Of a DNA stretch of 27,275 nt, positions 14,509 through 22,403 are shown piece by piece. The DNA comes from Pseudonocardiales bacterium (lineage in GTDB: Bacteria; Actinomycetota; Actinomycetes; Mycobacteriales; Pseudonocardiaceae): the NCBI GenBank assembly GCA_025465385.1, contig JAODNG010000385.1, positions 1 to 27,275 of the forward strand. The letters are read 5' to 3'. Position numbers and translations under genes: made by a program. Under the pieces are notes generated by a model. The model was not told the origin of the DNA, searched no databases, and saw only the letters and a program-made list of their open reading frames with translations. Positions within the stretch are counted from its first letter, which is position 1; each line of letters begins with the position of its first letter.

Positions 14509-15124
14509 AGTCGGACGCCCCGATGAACAGACCCCAGCTGGGGACAACCCTGTGGATAGTGTGGACAAGTCGATGTTCGATGGGGCGGAGAGCCCATCTC
14601 AGGCCCCCTCTGGGGGACCAAAAGGTGCCGACATCGCCCGCGCTGCGTTGGACGCCGCCCGCGCCGCCCAACGTGATCCGAGCGGTCCGGGCGGAGTCCG
14701 GAACAAGCCCGGCGGCCCGCGCGCGGCGCCACGACGACGCCGCGGCTGGTCAGGTGCGCGGCCCGATGATCGGGACCCGCAGCCACTGGGCCGGCTTGCT
14801 TCCCGGCTGGTGGCAGACCGCGGCTGGGTGGACCGGGTCTCGGCCGGTGTGGTGTTCGCCCGGTGGGCGCAGCTGGTGGGTGCCGACCTCGCTGAGCACG
14901 CGGAGCCGGTGTCGCTGAAGGACGGCGAGCTGACGGTGCGAGCCAGCTCCACGGCGTGGGCCACCCAACTCCGGTTGCTGCAACGGCAGCTGATCGCCCG
15001 GATCACCGCCGGCGTGGGGCCCGGTGTGGTGACCCGGCTGCGGGTGCAGGGCCCGGCGGCGCCGAGCTGGGTGCACGGACCGAGACACGTCCGCGGCCGC
15101 GGCCCCCGAGACACCTACGGCTGA
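14498..15124 (+). CDS. dciA: DciA-type DUF721 protein, predicted helicase-operator protein
   Basis: 208 residues from a GTG at 14498 that overlaps recF by 11 bases. Residues 1-100 are Pro/Gly/Arg-rich and probably disordered. The C-terminal DUF721 domain (about 105-185) reads LGRLASRLVADRGWVDRVSAGVVFARWAQLVGADLAEHAEPVSLKDGELTVRASSTAWATQLRLLQRQLIARI. DciA-family proteins recruit or load the replicative helicase DnaB in bacteria without DnaC/DnaI. The start region encodes a cluster of DnaA boxes (14539-14568). An ATG in the same area is out of frame, and the GTG frame is supported by the intact domain. Confidence 0.92.
   Translation: MSNEVGRPDEQTPAGDNPVDSVDKSMFDGAESPSQAPSGGPKGADIARAALDAARAAQRDPSGPGGVRNKPGGPRAAPRRRRGWSGARPDDRDPQPLGRLASRLVADRGWVDRVSAGVVFARWAQLVGADLAEHAEPVSLKDGELTVRASSTAWATQLRLLQRQLIARITAGVGPGVVTRLRVQGPAAPSWVHGPRHVRGRGPRDTYG
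14532..14568 (-). promoter_or_regulatory. Cluster of three DnaA boxes within the 5' end of dciA
   Basis: Three boxes lie in the same orientation: TGGGGACAA (14539-14547, one mismatch to TGTGGACAA), TGTGGATAG (14551-14559, one mismatch to TGTGGATAA) and TGTGGACAA (14560-14568, the GC-rich-genome consensus). The last two abut directly. A 12-bp palindrome CCCCAGCTGGGG (14532-14543) overlaps the first box. Confidence 0.75.
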
Positions 15125-15264
15125 CCAGCGCCCTTAGCGCCACTCAGAGCCCAGCAGAAAGGCCGAGTCTGCCGCTAGGCCGCCGGGACCTGCGCCGACA
15201 CGAAATAGCCGCGCTGTGACCAAGACAGGGGTGTCCCTGACCCACTTCTGTCCGACCGGACCAG

Positions 15265-15270
15265 TAGAAT
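15265..15270 (+). promoter_or_regulatory. Candidate gyrB promoter -10 element
   Basis: TAGAAT (15265-15270) matches the TAnnnT -10 type and lies 48 bp before the gyrB GTG. No strong -35 is visible at the right distance. Confidence 0.35.
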
Positions 15271-15317
15271 CGATGTAGGACACTCTGCATCGCACCGGCA
15301 AGGAGACACCGACGACC

Positions 15318-17288
15318 GTGGCCCCTAAGAAGAACGACTACAGCGCGTCTTCCATCACCGTCCTCGAGGGGCTCGAAGCCGTCCGCAAGCGTCCCGGTAT
15401 GTACATCGGATCCACCGGTGAGCGCGGCCTGCACCACCTGGTCTGGGAAGTCGTCGACAACGCCGTCGACGAGGCGATGGCGGGCTACGCCACCAGGGTC
15501 GACGTCACCCTGCTCACCGACGGCGGTGTCAGGGTCTTCGACGACGGCCGGGGCATCCCGGTGGACATGCACCCGGTGGAGAAGCGGCCCGCCCTCGAGC
15601 TGGTGCTCACCACCCTGCACGCCGGCGGCAAGTTCGACGGCGACTCCTATGCCGTCTCCGGCGGCCTGCACGGCGTAGGGGTGAGCGTGGTCAACGCCCT
15701 CTCCAGCGCGCTGGAGGTGGAGATCAAGCGTGACGGGTTCGTCTGGCGGCAGCGCTACGAATACTCCAAGCCAGCATATCCGCTGCGCAAGGGAGAGCCG
15801 ACCCGCAAGACCGGCACGACGCTGACCTACTGGGCTGATTCGCGGATCTTCGAGACCACCGTCTACAACGCAGAGACTGTGGCGCGGCGGCTGCAGGAGA
15901 TGGCCTTCCTCAACAAGGGCTTGACTATCGTGCTGCGCGACCAACGGGTCAACGGCAGCAATGAGACCGAAGACGCCGAGGGTCAGACCGCTCAGGTCAA
16001 GGAGCGCACCTTCCACTATCCGGGGGGTTTGGAAGATTTCGTCAAGCACATCAACAACTCCAAGGACCCCATCCACCGCAAAGTGATCGGTTTCGAGGCC
16101 GGTGGCGAGGGCATGCAGATCGAAGTCGCGATGCAGTGGAACGCCGGGTACACCGAGTCGGTCTACACCTTCGCCAACACGATCAACACCCACGAGGGCG
16201 GCACCCACGAGGAAGGTTTCCGCTCCGCGCTGACCTCGGTGATCAACCGGTACGCGCGGGACAAGAAGCTGCTCAAGGAAAAAGAAGTCGCGCTCACCGG
16301 CGACGACGTGCGCGAGGGTTTGGCCGCGATCGTGTCGGTCAAGCTCAAGGAACCGCAGTTCGAAGGCCAGACCAAGACCAAGCTGGGCAACACCGAGGCC
16401 AAGTCGTTCGTGCAGCGCACCTGCAACGAATGGCTGATCGACTGGTTGGAGCGCAATCCCGCCGAGGCCAAGACGATCATCAATAAGGCGATCTCGTCGT
16501 CGCAGGCCCGGATGGCTGCCCGGCGGGCCCGCGAGCTGGTCCGCCGCAAGTCGGCCGGTGATCTGGGTGGTCTGCCCGGCAAGCTGTCCGACTGCCGCTC
16601 CACCGATCCCTCGCGCAGCGAGGTGTTCATCGTCGAGGGTGACTCCGCTGGCGGCTCGGCGAAGTCCGGCCGGGATTCGCTGTACCAGGCGATCCTGCCG
16701 ATCCGCGGGAAGATCATCAACGTGGAGAAGGCGCGGCTGGACCGCGTGCTGAAGAACACCGAAGTCCAGGCGCTGATCACCGCGCTGGGCACCGGCATCC
16801 ATGACGAGTTCGATCTGGCCAAGCTGCGTTACCACAAGGTCGTGCTGATGGCCGACGCCGATGTGGACGGCCAGCACATCCGTACCCTGCTGCTGACGTT
16901 GCTGTTCCGGTTCATGCGCCCGCTGGTCGAGCACGGGCACGTGTTCCTCGCCTCGCCCCCGCTCTATAAGATCAAATGGCCGCGGGCTCAGGCGCAGTAC
17001 GCCTACTCCGACCGGGAACGTGACGGGCTGATCGAGGCGGGCCAGGCGGAGGGTCGCAAGCTGCCCAAGGAGGACGCGATCCAGCGCTACAAGGGTCTGG
17101 GCGAGATGAGCGCCAAGGAGCTGTGGGAGACCACGATGGATCCGGCCAACCGGGTCCTGTTGCAGGTCACTCTCGACGACGCCGCGACCGCCGACGAGCT
17201 GTTCAGCGTCCTGATGGGTGAGGACGTCGAATCCCGCCGCTCATTCATCACCCGTAACGCGAAAGACGTCCGCTTCCTCGACGTCTAG
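15318..17288 (+). CDS. gyrB: DNA gyrase subunit B
   Basis: 656 residues from a GTG at 15318, with AAGGAGA about 11 bases upstream. The GHKL ATPase domain includes VLEGLEAVRKRPGMYIGST, EVVDNAVDEAMAG, DDGRGIPVD and GGLHGVGVSVVNALS. The Arg in WRQRY corresponds to the E. coli Arg136 position, so no novobiocin-resistance change is evident there. The TOPRIM domain has EVFIVEGDSAGGSAKSGRD and ADADVDGQHIRTLLL. QRYKGLGEMSAKELWETTMDP is at the C-terminus. With GyrA it introduces negative supercoils using ATP. It is separated from gyrA by another gene. Confidence 0.98.
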   Translation: MAPKKNDYSASSITVLEGLEAVRKRPGMYIGSTGERGLHHLVWEVVDNAVDEAMAGYATRVDVTLLTDGGVRVFDDGRGIPVDMHPVEKRPALELVLTTLHAGGKFDGDSYAVSGGLHGVGVSVVNALSSALEVEIKRDGFVWRQRYEYSKPAYPLRKGEPTRKTGTTLTYWADSRIFETTVYNAETVARRLQEMAFLNKGLTIVLRDQRVNGSNETEDAEGQTAQVKERTFHYPGGLEDFVKHINNSKDPIHRKVIGFEAGGEGMQIEVAMQWNAGYTESVYTFANTINTHEGGTHEEGFRSALTSVINRYARDKKLLKEKEVALTGDDVREGLAAIVSVKLKEPQFEGQTKTKLGNTEAKSFVQRTCNEWLIDWLERNPAEAKTIINKAISSSQARMAARRARELVRRKSAGDLGGLPGKLSDCRSTDPSRSEVFIVEGDSAGGSAKSGRDSLYQAILPIRGKIINVEKARLDRVLKNTEVQALITALGTGIHDEFDLAKLRYHKVVLMADADVDGQHIRTLLLTLLFRFMRPLVEHGHVFLASPPLYKIKWPRAQAQYAYSDRERDGLIEAGQAEGRKLPKEDAIQRYKGLGEMSAKELWETTMDPANRVLLQVTLDDAATADELFSVLMGEDVESRRSFITRNAKDVRFLDV

Positions 17289-17333
17289 CCGGCCCGCGAA
17301 ACCGCCATTCGGTTCCGAACAGCGCCCGGCTAG
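17285..17333. terminator. Inverted repeat at the end of gyrB
   Basis: CTAGCCGG (17285-17292) overlapping the gyrB stop pairs with CCGGCTAG (17326-17333), and an inner AACCG/CGGTT stem lies between them. No T tract follows. This may be a terminator or attenuator before the next gene. Confidence 0.35.
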
Positions 17334-17418
17334 CGTCCCAGAACCGCGTTTCGGACCCGAATGTCGTGCGGTGTAGCCCGCGATAACGGCTCTGAGTACG
17401 ACCGAATAAGGTCGCACG

Positions 17419-17997
17419 ATGCCGGTACGGCCCAGCATTCACACGATCAAGGTGTCGCTGCGCTACATGAAGCCGCCAATCTGGCGACGCCTGCAGGTGC
17501 CGTCGACCACGAGCCTGGCCGAGCTGCACGACATCATCCAGGCCGCGATGGGTTGGTACGACTGTCACCTGCATCAGTTCGAGGTCAACGGTGTGCACTA
17601 CGCCGACACCAACCACATGCTCGCCGACACCACGGACGAGGCGCGCCGCACGCTGGCTGAAATGCGAGCCGGTGACCGGCTCGCCTACTGGTACGACTTT
17701 GGCGATGACTGGTGGCACGACATCATCGTGGAGTCACTCGACCGGGCCGACCCGGCACTGACCTACCCGCGCTGCGTGAACGGCCGCCGCGCCGCACCGC
17801 CCGAGGACAGCGGCGGCCCGTGGGGTTTCGTCGAGCTGATGCGTGCCTTGAGCGATGAGAAGCACCCGGAACATGAGATGTACCTCGACTGGATGGAGCA
17901 GATCGGCGAGGTCGCCTACGACCCGGAGCGCTTCGACCTCGACGCGACCAACGAAGCGCTCTCCCAGCTCAGTGCAGTCGCGCTGCAACGCTCCTGA
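17419..17997 (+). CDS. Plasmid pRiA4b ORF-3 family protein
   Basis: 192 residues. The pattern IHTIKVSLRYMKPPIWRRLQVPSTTSLAELHDIIQAAMGWYDCHLHQFEVNGVHYAD, then DRLAYWYDFGDDWWHDIIVE and YPRCVNGRRAAPPEDSGGPWGFVELMRAL, is characteristic of the pRiA4b ORF-3-like domain. The conserved His-Gln-Phe, Tyr-Asp-Phe-Gly-Asp-x-Trp-x-His and Cys-x-x-Gly-x-x-x-x-Pro-Pro-Glu-Asp-x-Gly-Gly motifs are visible. These proteins are often found on plasmids or near mobile elements; their biochemical role is not established. The ribosome-binding site before the ATG is weak. The gene interrupts the usual gyrB-gyrA adjacency. No transposase or terminal repeats are seen. Confidence 0.9.
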   Translation: MPVRPSIHTIKVSLRYMKPPIWRRLQVPSTTSLAELHDIIQAAMGWYDCHLHQFEVNGVHYADTNHMLADTTDEARRTLAEMRAGDRLAYWYDFGDDWWHDIIVESLDRADPALTYPRCVNGRRAAPPEDSGGPWGFVELMRALSDEKHPEHEMYLDWMEQIGEVAYDPERFDLDATNEALSQLSAVALQRS

Positions 17998-18038
17998 TCA
18001 GGCCCTACAACGGCGATGACCTAGCCGCGGTGCTGACT

Positions 18039-18125
18039 AGCAGAGCCGTTCCGAGCCGCCCGGACAGCTCTGCTGTGCGGTGCGGGAACGTGAGAGCGCC
18101 GGACATCAAGCGCCGCGCGTCCGGC
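18039..18125. other. Two hairpins in the gyrA upstream region
   Basis: AGCAGAGC (18039-18046) pairs with GCTCTGCT (18067-18074), and GCCGGAC (18098-18104) pairs with GTCCGGC (18119-18125). The second lies just before a possible gyrA -10 (TAGACT, 18149-18154). They may end transcription of the preceding gene. The rest of the 17998-18215 gap shows nothing else. Confidence 0.35.
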
Positions 18126-18215
18126 CGGAGGACACCGTGCGTGACCGGTAGACTGGCTGGGTTAGGCGCACGTCAATGGCCCCCCGAAAGCGGCCCCTGA
18201 AGGGAACCAAGCTCC

Positions 18216-20780
18216 GTGACTGAGATCATCCTGCCGCCGGACGGAGACCGTGTCGAACCGGTCGACATCCAGCAGGAGATGCAGCGCTCCTACATCGACT
18301 ACGCGATGAGCGTCATTGTCGGGCGCGCGTTGCCGGACGTTCGCGACGGGCTCAAACCGGTACACCGGCGAGTGCTGTACTCGATGTACGACTCTGGTTT
18401 CCGCGCCGACCGAGGCCCGGTGAAATGCGCTCGGGTCGTCGGCGACGTGATGGGTAACTACCATCCGCACGGGGACAGCGCGATCTACGACACGCTAGTG
18501 CGGATGGCCCAGCCGTGGTCGATGCGCTACCCGCTGGTCGACGGGCAAGGCAACTTCGGCTCCCCGGGCAATGACCCGCCCGCGGCGATGCGCTACACCG
18601 AGTGCCGGCTCACGCCGCTGGCGCAGGAGATGCTGCGCGACATCGACAAGGAAACTGTCGACTTCGAGCCGAACTACGACGGCCGCACCGAGATGCCCAC
18701 TGTGTTGCCGTCCCGGGTTCCCAACCTGCTGGTGAACGGCAGCTCGGGTATCGCGGTGGGGATGGCGACGAACATCCCACCGCACAACCTGCGCGAGGTC
18801 GGCGCGGGTGTGGTCTATCTGCTGGACAACCCCGACGTCGATGACGACGCCCTGCTTGACGCGCTGATCGAGCGGATCAAGGGTCCGGACTTCCCGACCC
18901 ATGGCCTGATCGTCGGCACCGACGGCATCACGGATGCCTACCGCACCGGCCGCGGCTCGATCCGGATGCGCGGCGAGGTGCTGGTTGAGGAGGACACCAG
19001 AGGCCGCACCACTCTGGTGATCACCGAGCTGCCCTACCAGGTCAACCCGGACAACTTCATCGAGGCGATCGCGGCGCTGTCCCGGGACGGCAGGCTCGCC
19101 GGGATCGCCGAGATCAACGACGAGTCCAGTGACCGCATCGGCATGCGCATCGTGATCACGCTCAAACGTGACGCGGTAGCCAAGGTGGTGCTCAACAACC
19201 TCTACAAGCACACCCAGCTGCAGCACACCTTCGGCGTGAACATGCTGGCGATCGTCGAGGGTGTGCCGCGCACGCTGCGGCTGGACCAAGTGATCCGGCA
19301 CTACGTGCGACACCAGCTCGACGTCGTCGTCCGGCGAACCCGGTACCTGCTACGCAAGGCCGAGGAACGGGCTCACCTGCTGCGCGGTCTGGTCAAGGCG
19401 CTGGACATGCTCGATGAGGTGATCGCGCTGATCCGCCGGTCACCGACGGTGGACGACGCGCGCACCGGCCTGATGGCGCTACTCGACGTCGATGAGATCC
19501 AGGCGAACTACATCCTGGAGACCCAGCTGCGGCGTCTCGCGGCGATGGAGCGCCAGAAGGTCATCGAGGACCTCGCCGAGCTCGAGCGGGAGATCGCCGA
19601 CTACCTCGACATCCTGGACAAGCCCGAGCGGCAGCGTCAGATCGTTCGGGACGAGCTCGGGGAGATCGTCGAGAAGTACGGCGACGACCGCCGCACCAGG
19701 ATCACCGGTTACGACGGCGACATGTCGACCGAGGACCTGATCGCCGTCGAGGACGTGGTGGTCACCATCACCCGCACCGGCTATGCCAAGCGCACCCGCA
19801 CCGACCTGTACCGGGCGCAGAAACGCGGCGGCAAGGGGGTCATGGGCGCGGGCTTGAAGACCGACGACATCGTGGCGCATTTCTTCGTCTGCTCCACGCA
19901 CGACTGGATCCTGTTCTTCACCAACAAGGGCCGGGTGTACCGGGCGAAGGCCTACGAACTGCCTGAAGCCAACCGCAACGCCCGCGGCCAGCACGTGGCG
20001 AACTTGCTCGCCTTCCAGCCTGACGAGCAGATCGCTCAGGTCATGCAGATCAAGGACTACACCGTCGCGCCCTATCTGGTGCTGGCCACCCGCGATGGTT
20101 TGGTTAAGAAGAGCAAGCTCACCGACTTCGACTCCAACCGCTCCGGCGGCCTGATCGGCATCAACCTGCGTGATGAGGACGAGCTGGTCGGCGCGGTGCT
20201 GTGCGCTGCCGAGGACGATCTTCTGCTGGTCTCGGCCCAAGGCCAGTCGATCCGGTTCTCGGCCACCGATGAGGTGCTTCGCCCGATGGGGCGGGCCACC
20301 TCGGGCGTGTTCGGGATGCGATTCAACGACGGTGACGAGCTGCTGTCCATCGCGGTGGTGCAAGGCGGCCTGTACCTTCTCGTCGCGACCGCGGGCGGCT
20401 ATGCCAAGCGGACGCCGATCGAGGACTATCCGGTGCAAGGACGCGGTGGCAAAGGTGTGTTGACACTTCAGTACGACCGCCGGCGTGGCAAGCTCGTCGG
20501 GGCACTCATCGTCGACATCGACGATGAGCTGTACGCCATCACCTCCAGTGGCGGGGTCATCCGAACCACTGCCAAGGAGGTGCGCAAGGCTGGCCGGCAG
20601 ACCAAGGGGGTGCGCTTGATGAACCTCGGTGAGGGAGCGAGCCTGGTGGCTGTCGCACGAAACGCAGAAGCGGCCGTCGACCCCGATGCGGGCAACCTGG
20701 ATTCCGGCAACGCAGCTACGGGCACCACACCTAACGGCATAGTAGATGCCGGCGGTGCACCGACGAAGGGTGAGTCGTGA
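18216..20780 (+). CDS. gyrA: DNA gyrase subunit A
   Basis: 854 residues from a GTG at 18216 preceded by GAAGGGA. The breakage-reunion domain starts EMQRSYIDYAMSVIVGRALPDVRDGLKPVHRR. The catalytic tyrosine is in AAMRYTE (Tyr127). The quinolone-resistance region is HPHGDSAIYDTLVRMAQPW, with Ser88 and Asp92 at the E. coli 83 and 87 positions, a quinolone-susceptible configuration. The C-terminal beta-pinwheel carries the GyrA box as QKRGGKG. The tail after about residue 815 is Asp/Asn/Gly-rich. The stop overlaps the next gene as GTGA. Confidence 0.98.
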   Translation: MTEIILPPDGDRVEPVDIQQEMQRSYIDYAMSVIVGRALPDVRDGLKPVHRRVLYSMYDSGFRADRGPVKCARVVGDVMGNYHPHGDSAIYDTLVRMAQPWSMRYPLVDGQGNFGSPGNDPPAAMRYTECRLTPLAQEMLRDIDKETVDFEPNYDGRTEMPTVLPSRVPNLLVNGSSGIAVGMATNIPPHNLREVGAGVVYLLDNPDVDDDALLDALIERIKGPDFPTHGLIVGTDGITDAYRTGRGSIRMRGEVLVEEDTRGRTTLVITELPYQVNPDNFIEAIAALSRDGRLAGIAEINDESSDRIGMRIVITLKRDAVAKVVLNNLYKHTQLQHTFGVNMLAIVEGVPRTLRLDQVIRHYVRHQLDVVVRRTRYLLRKAEERAHLLRGLVKALDMLDEVIALIRRSPTVDDARTGLMALLDVDEIQANYILETQLRRLAAMERQKVIEDLAELEREIADYLDILDKPERQRQIVRDELGEIVEKYGDDRRTRITGYDGDMSTEDLIAVEDVVVTITRTGYAKRTRTDLYRAQKRGGKGVMGAGLKTDDIVAHFFVCSTHDWILFFTNKGRVYRAKAYELPEANRNARGQHVANLLAFQPDEQIAQVMQIKDYTVAPYLVLATRDGLVKKSKLTDFDSNRSGGLIGINLRDEDELVGAVLCAAEDDLLLVSAQGQSIRFSATDEVLRPMGRATSGVFGMRFNDGDELLSIAVVQGGLYLLVATAGGYAKRTPIEDYPVQGRGGKGVLTLQYDRRRGKLVGALIVDIDDELYAITSSGGVIRTTAKEVRKAGRQTKGVRLMNLGEGASLVAVARNAEAAVDPDAGNLDSGNAATGTTPNGIVDAGGAPTKGES

Positions 20781-21478
20781 CGAGGCCCGAGAACGCCAAC
20801 GAGACCGAGTCAGCCCCGCCGCAGCGCCAGCGCAGTACCCAGGGTGATGGCGATCCGACGACTGTGGCGCTACAGGTGGGGGCGCCCGAACACGCCCGTG
20901 GTGCCGTCCGTGAGCAGGCCGGTCGCCAGCCAGTGGGCGGCTCGGCTTACGGCTTCTCGACGGGCGTTGGGCCGCCGGTCGCGGCCAGCGGGTCAGCGGG
21001 GCGACCGGATTTCGCACCGTCCACGGTGCGTGTCGGCGGCTATACACCGCCAGAGCGGCTGGGGCCCGCCTCGCAGCCGGGCAACCAGTCACAGTCACGC
21101 TCGGTCCGGGTTCCCCGACGGACGAGCTTGCAGCTGCAGCGGCTGGATCCGTGGTCGGTGCTGAAAATCTCGCTGGTGCTGTCTGTCTGTGGTTTCCTGG
21201 TCTGGATGGTGGCGGTGGGAACGCTCTATGGAGTGCTCGCAGGGATGGGTGTCTGGGACCAGCTCAACGGGACCTACTCTGACCTCACCTCGGCGAACAA
21301 CGCCCAGGCCGCTGGATCTGAGCTGATCAGCGGCGGTCGGGTCTTCGGTGCGTCGATGGTGATCGGCTTGGTGAACATCGTGTTGATGACCGCCCTGGCC
21401 ACCGTCGGATCTCTGGTCTACAACGTCGCCGCAGACCTGGTCGGCGGTATCGAGGTCACCCTGTCGGAACCCGACTGA
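20777..21478 (+). CDS. DUF3566 transmembrane protein
   Basis: 233 residues from a GTG overlapping the gyrA stop (GTGA), so translation is coupled to gyrA. Residues 1-115 are low-complexity (Pro, Gly, Ser, Gln). The DUF3566 region begins RTSLQLQRLDPWSVLKISLVLSVCGFLVWMVAVGTLYGVL, with membrane segment 1 at about 128-152, then GVWDQLNGTYSDLT. Membrane segment 2 (about 194-220) ends in YNVAADLVGGIEVTL. Members are conserved directly after gyrA in actinobacteria (the Rv0007 position in M. tuberculosis). The function is not firmly known. Confidence 0.92.
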   Translation: MTRPENANETESAPPQRQRSTQGDGDPTTVALQVGAPEHARGAVREQAGRQPVGGSAYGFSTGVGPPVAASGSAGRPDFAPSTVRVGGYTPPERLGPASQPGNQSQSRSVRVPRRTSLQLQRLDPWSVLKISLVLSVCGFLVWMVAVGTLYGVLAGMGVWDQLNGTYSDLTSANNAQAAGSELISGGRVFGASMVIGLVNIVLMTALATVGSLVYNVAADLVGGIEVTLSEPD

Positions 21479-21538
21479 CTACGGTCAGGCGGGTGCGGAC
21501 CCAGTGGGGCTGTGCGGTAACCTTCGCCGGGTCGCCGG

Positions 21539-21612
21539 GGGCCTATAGCTCAGTCGGTTAGAGCGCATCCCTGATAAGGATGAGGTCGCTGGTTCAAGTC
21601 CAGCTAGGCCCA
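21539..21612 (+). tRNA. tRNA-Ile (anticodon GAT)
   Basis: The acceptor stem is GGGCCTA (21539-21545) with TAGGCCC (21605-21611) and an A discriminator. The D arm is GCTC...GAGC, the anticodon stem-loop is CATCC-CTGATAA-GGATG, and the T arm is GCTGG-TTCAAGT-CCAGC. The CCA end is not encoded. A tRNA-Ile/tRNA-Ala pair downstream of gyrA is usual in actinobacteria. Confidence 0.98.
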
Positions 21613-21647
21613 CTGAAGACGTACCATCGTGGCAAAGGAGATTCATC

Positions 21648-21767
21648 GTGAAGAAGATTTTGGCACTGTTGCTCGTCGGTCTGGTTGCTTTGATCGTCGT
21701 CCAGCGTCAGCGTTCCGCGAAGGCTGAGGCCGACCTCTGGCGTGAGGCCACCTCACCGAACTCCTGA
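21648..21767 (+). CDS. DLW-39 family microprotein
   Basis: A 39-residue ORF from a GTG at 21648 with AAGGAG seven bases upstream, ending TGA at 21765-21767. It starts MKKILALLLVGLVALIVVQRQR, a single membrane segment or signal-anchor, followed by AKAEADLWREATSPNS. The length of exactly 39 residues, the Asp-Leu-Trp motif near the end and the position between tRNA-Ile and tRNA-Ala are the marks of the DLW-39 family of actinobacteria. The function is unknown; it is probably a small membrane protein. Confidence 0.92.
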   Translation: MKKILALLLVGLVALIVVQRQRSAKAEADLWREATSPNS

Positions 21768-21801
21768 GCCACCCTGGGTACGCTGATCGCGCCCGAAGCC
21801 T

Positions 21802-21874
21802 GGGGACGTAGCTCAACTGGCAGAGCACCGCCTTTGCAAGGCGGGGGTTGAGGGTTCAAGTCCCTTCGTCTCCA
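21802..21874 (+). tRNA. tRNA-Ala (anticodon TGC)
   Basis: The acceptor stem is GGGGACG (21802-21808) with CGTCTCC (21867-21873, one G-U pair) and an A discriminator. The anticodon stem-loop is CCGCC-TTTGCAA-GGCGG and the T arm is AGGG-TTCAAGT-CCCT. The CCA end is not encoded. Its 3' end overlaps the last codons of an antisense protein gene. Confidence 0.98.
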
Positions 21875-22302
21875 CGGGGTCTGTTGCTGCCGCGACGAAA
21901 GCGGCGGTAGCTGTAGCCCAACAGCACGAGTACTACGATGCCGGAGACGATCAGGCTGGATCCGGCCGCCACGCCGCCCAGCGGCAGCGCTGGTACCAGG
22001 ATCCAGGCGAGGCCGGCTCCGATGAGCGTAAGCCCGCATAACCCTGTGGCGCTGGTCCGTACCGGTGAGGCGACGCTTTGTGCGGCGGTCTGCGTTGCCC
22101 GCCTTCGCACCGGGCCCGTCATGCGGCGAGCCCACGGATACTCGTTGGCGAGCAGAACCAGTCCAGCCAGCACCAGCAGCAGGCCTGGCCCGGGCAACAC
22201 GAGCAACGCGATCCCTACCACGCACAGCGCCACCCCGGCGACCGTCACCAGCACCCGACGAGCCAGCCCAGTCTTCTCGCTCTGTTGCTTCACCTGCTGC
22301 AT
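21856..22302 (-). CDS. PGPGW-motif transmembrane protein
   Basis: 148 residues from an ATG at 22302. Its mark is the sequence LLVLPGPGLLLVLAGLVLLANEYPWARR, with the Pro-Gly-Pro-Gly turn (residues 37-40) between two membrane segments, as in the PGPGW family of putative membrane proteins. Two more hydrophobic stretches lie at about 84-107 and 112-132, and the ends are charged and cytoplasmic in character. The function is unknown. Its last six codons and stop lie inside the tRNA-Ala gene on the opposite strand. It is divergent from the phosphatase gene; the 100-bp spacer holds both promoters. Confidence 0.85.
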   Translation of the reverse strand: MQQVKQQSEKTGLARRVLVTVAGVALCVVGIALLVLPGPGLLLVLAGLVLLANEYPWARRMTGPVRRRATQTAAQSVASPVRTSATGLCGLTLIGAGLAWILVPALPLGGVAAGSSLIVSGIVVLVLLGYSYRRFRRGSNRPRGDEGT

Positions 22303-22403
22303 CGGCCGTCCTATCGCGTTTGACCCGTCGAAGTCAGCTACCCACAGCGAGCTGTGTGCATGGGTGTGACGATTAGCTCACGTAGCAACACTAAGCTGGG
22401 CAG

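Noticed and set aside
15144..16940. Long 598-codon open frame on the minus strand opposite gyrB
   Set aside because: The plus strand is unmistakable gyrB. The antisense frame has low-complexity sequence with no domain and arises from high GC at third codon positions.
19479..21098. 539-codon minus-strand frame opposite gyrA and DUF3566
   Set aside because: Same reason: it shadows real genes, has no recognisable motif and no ribosome-binding site.
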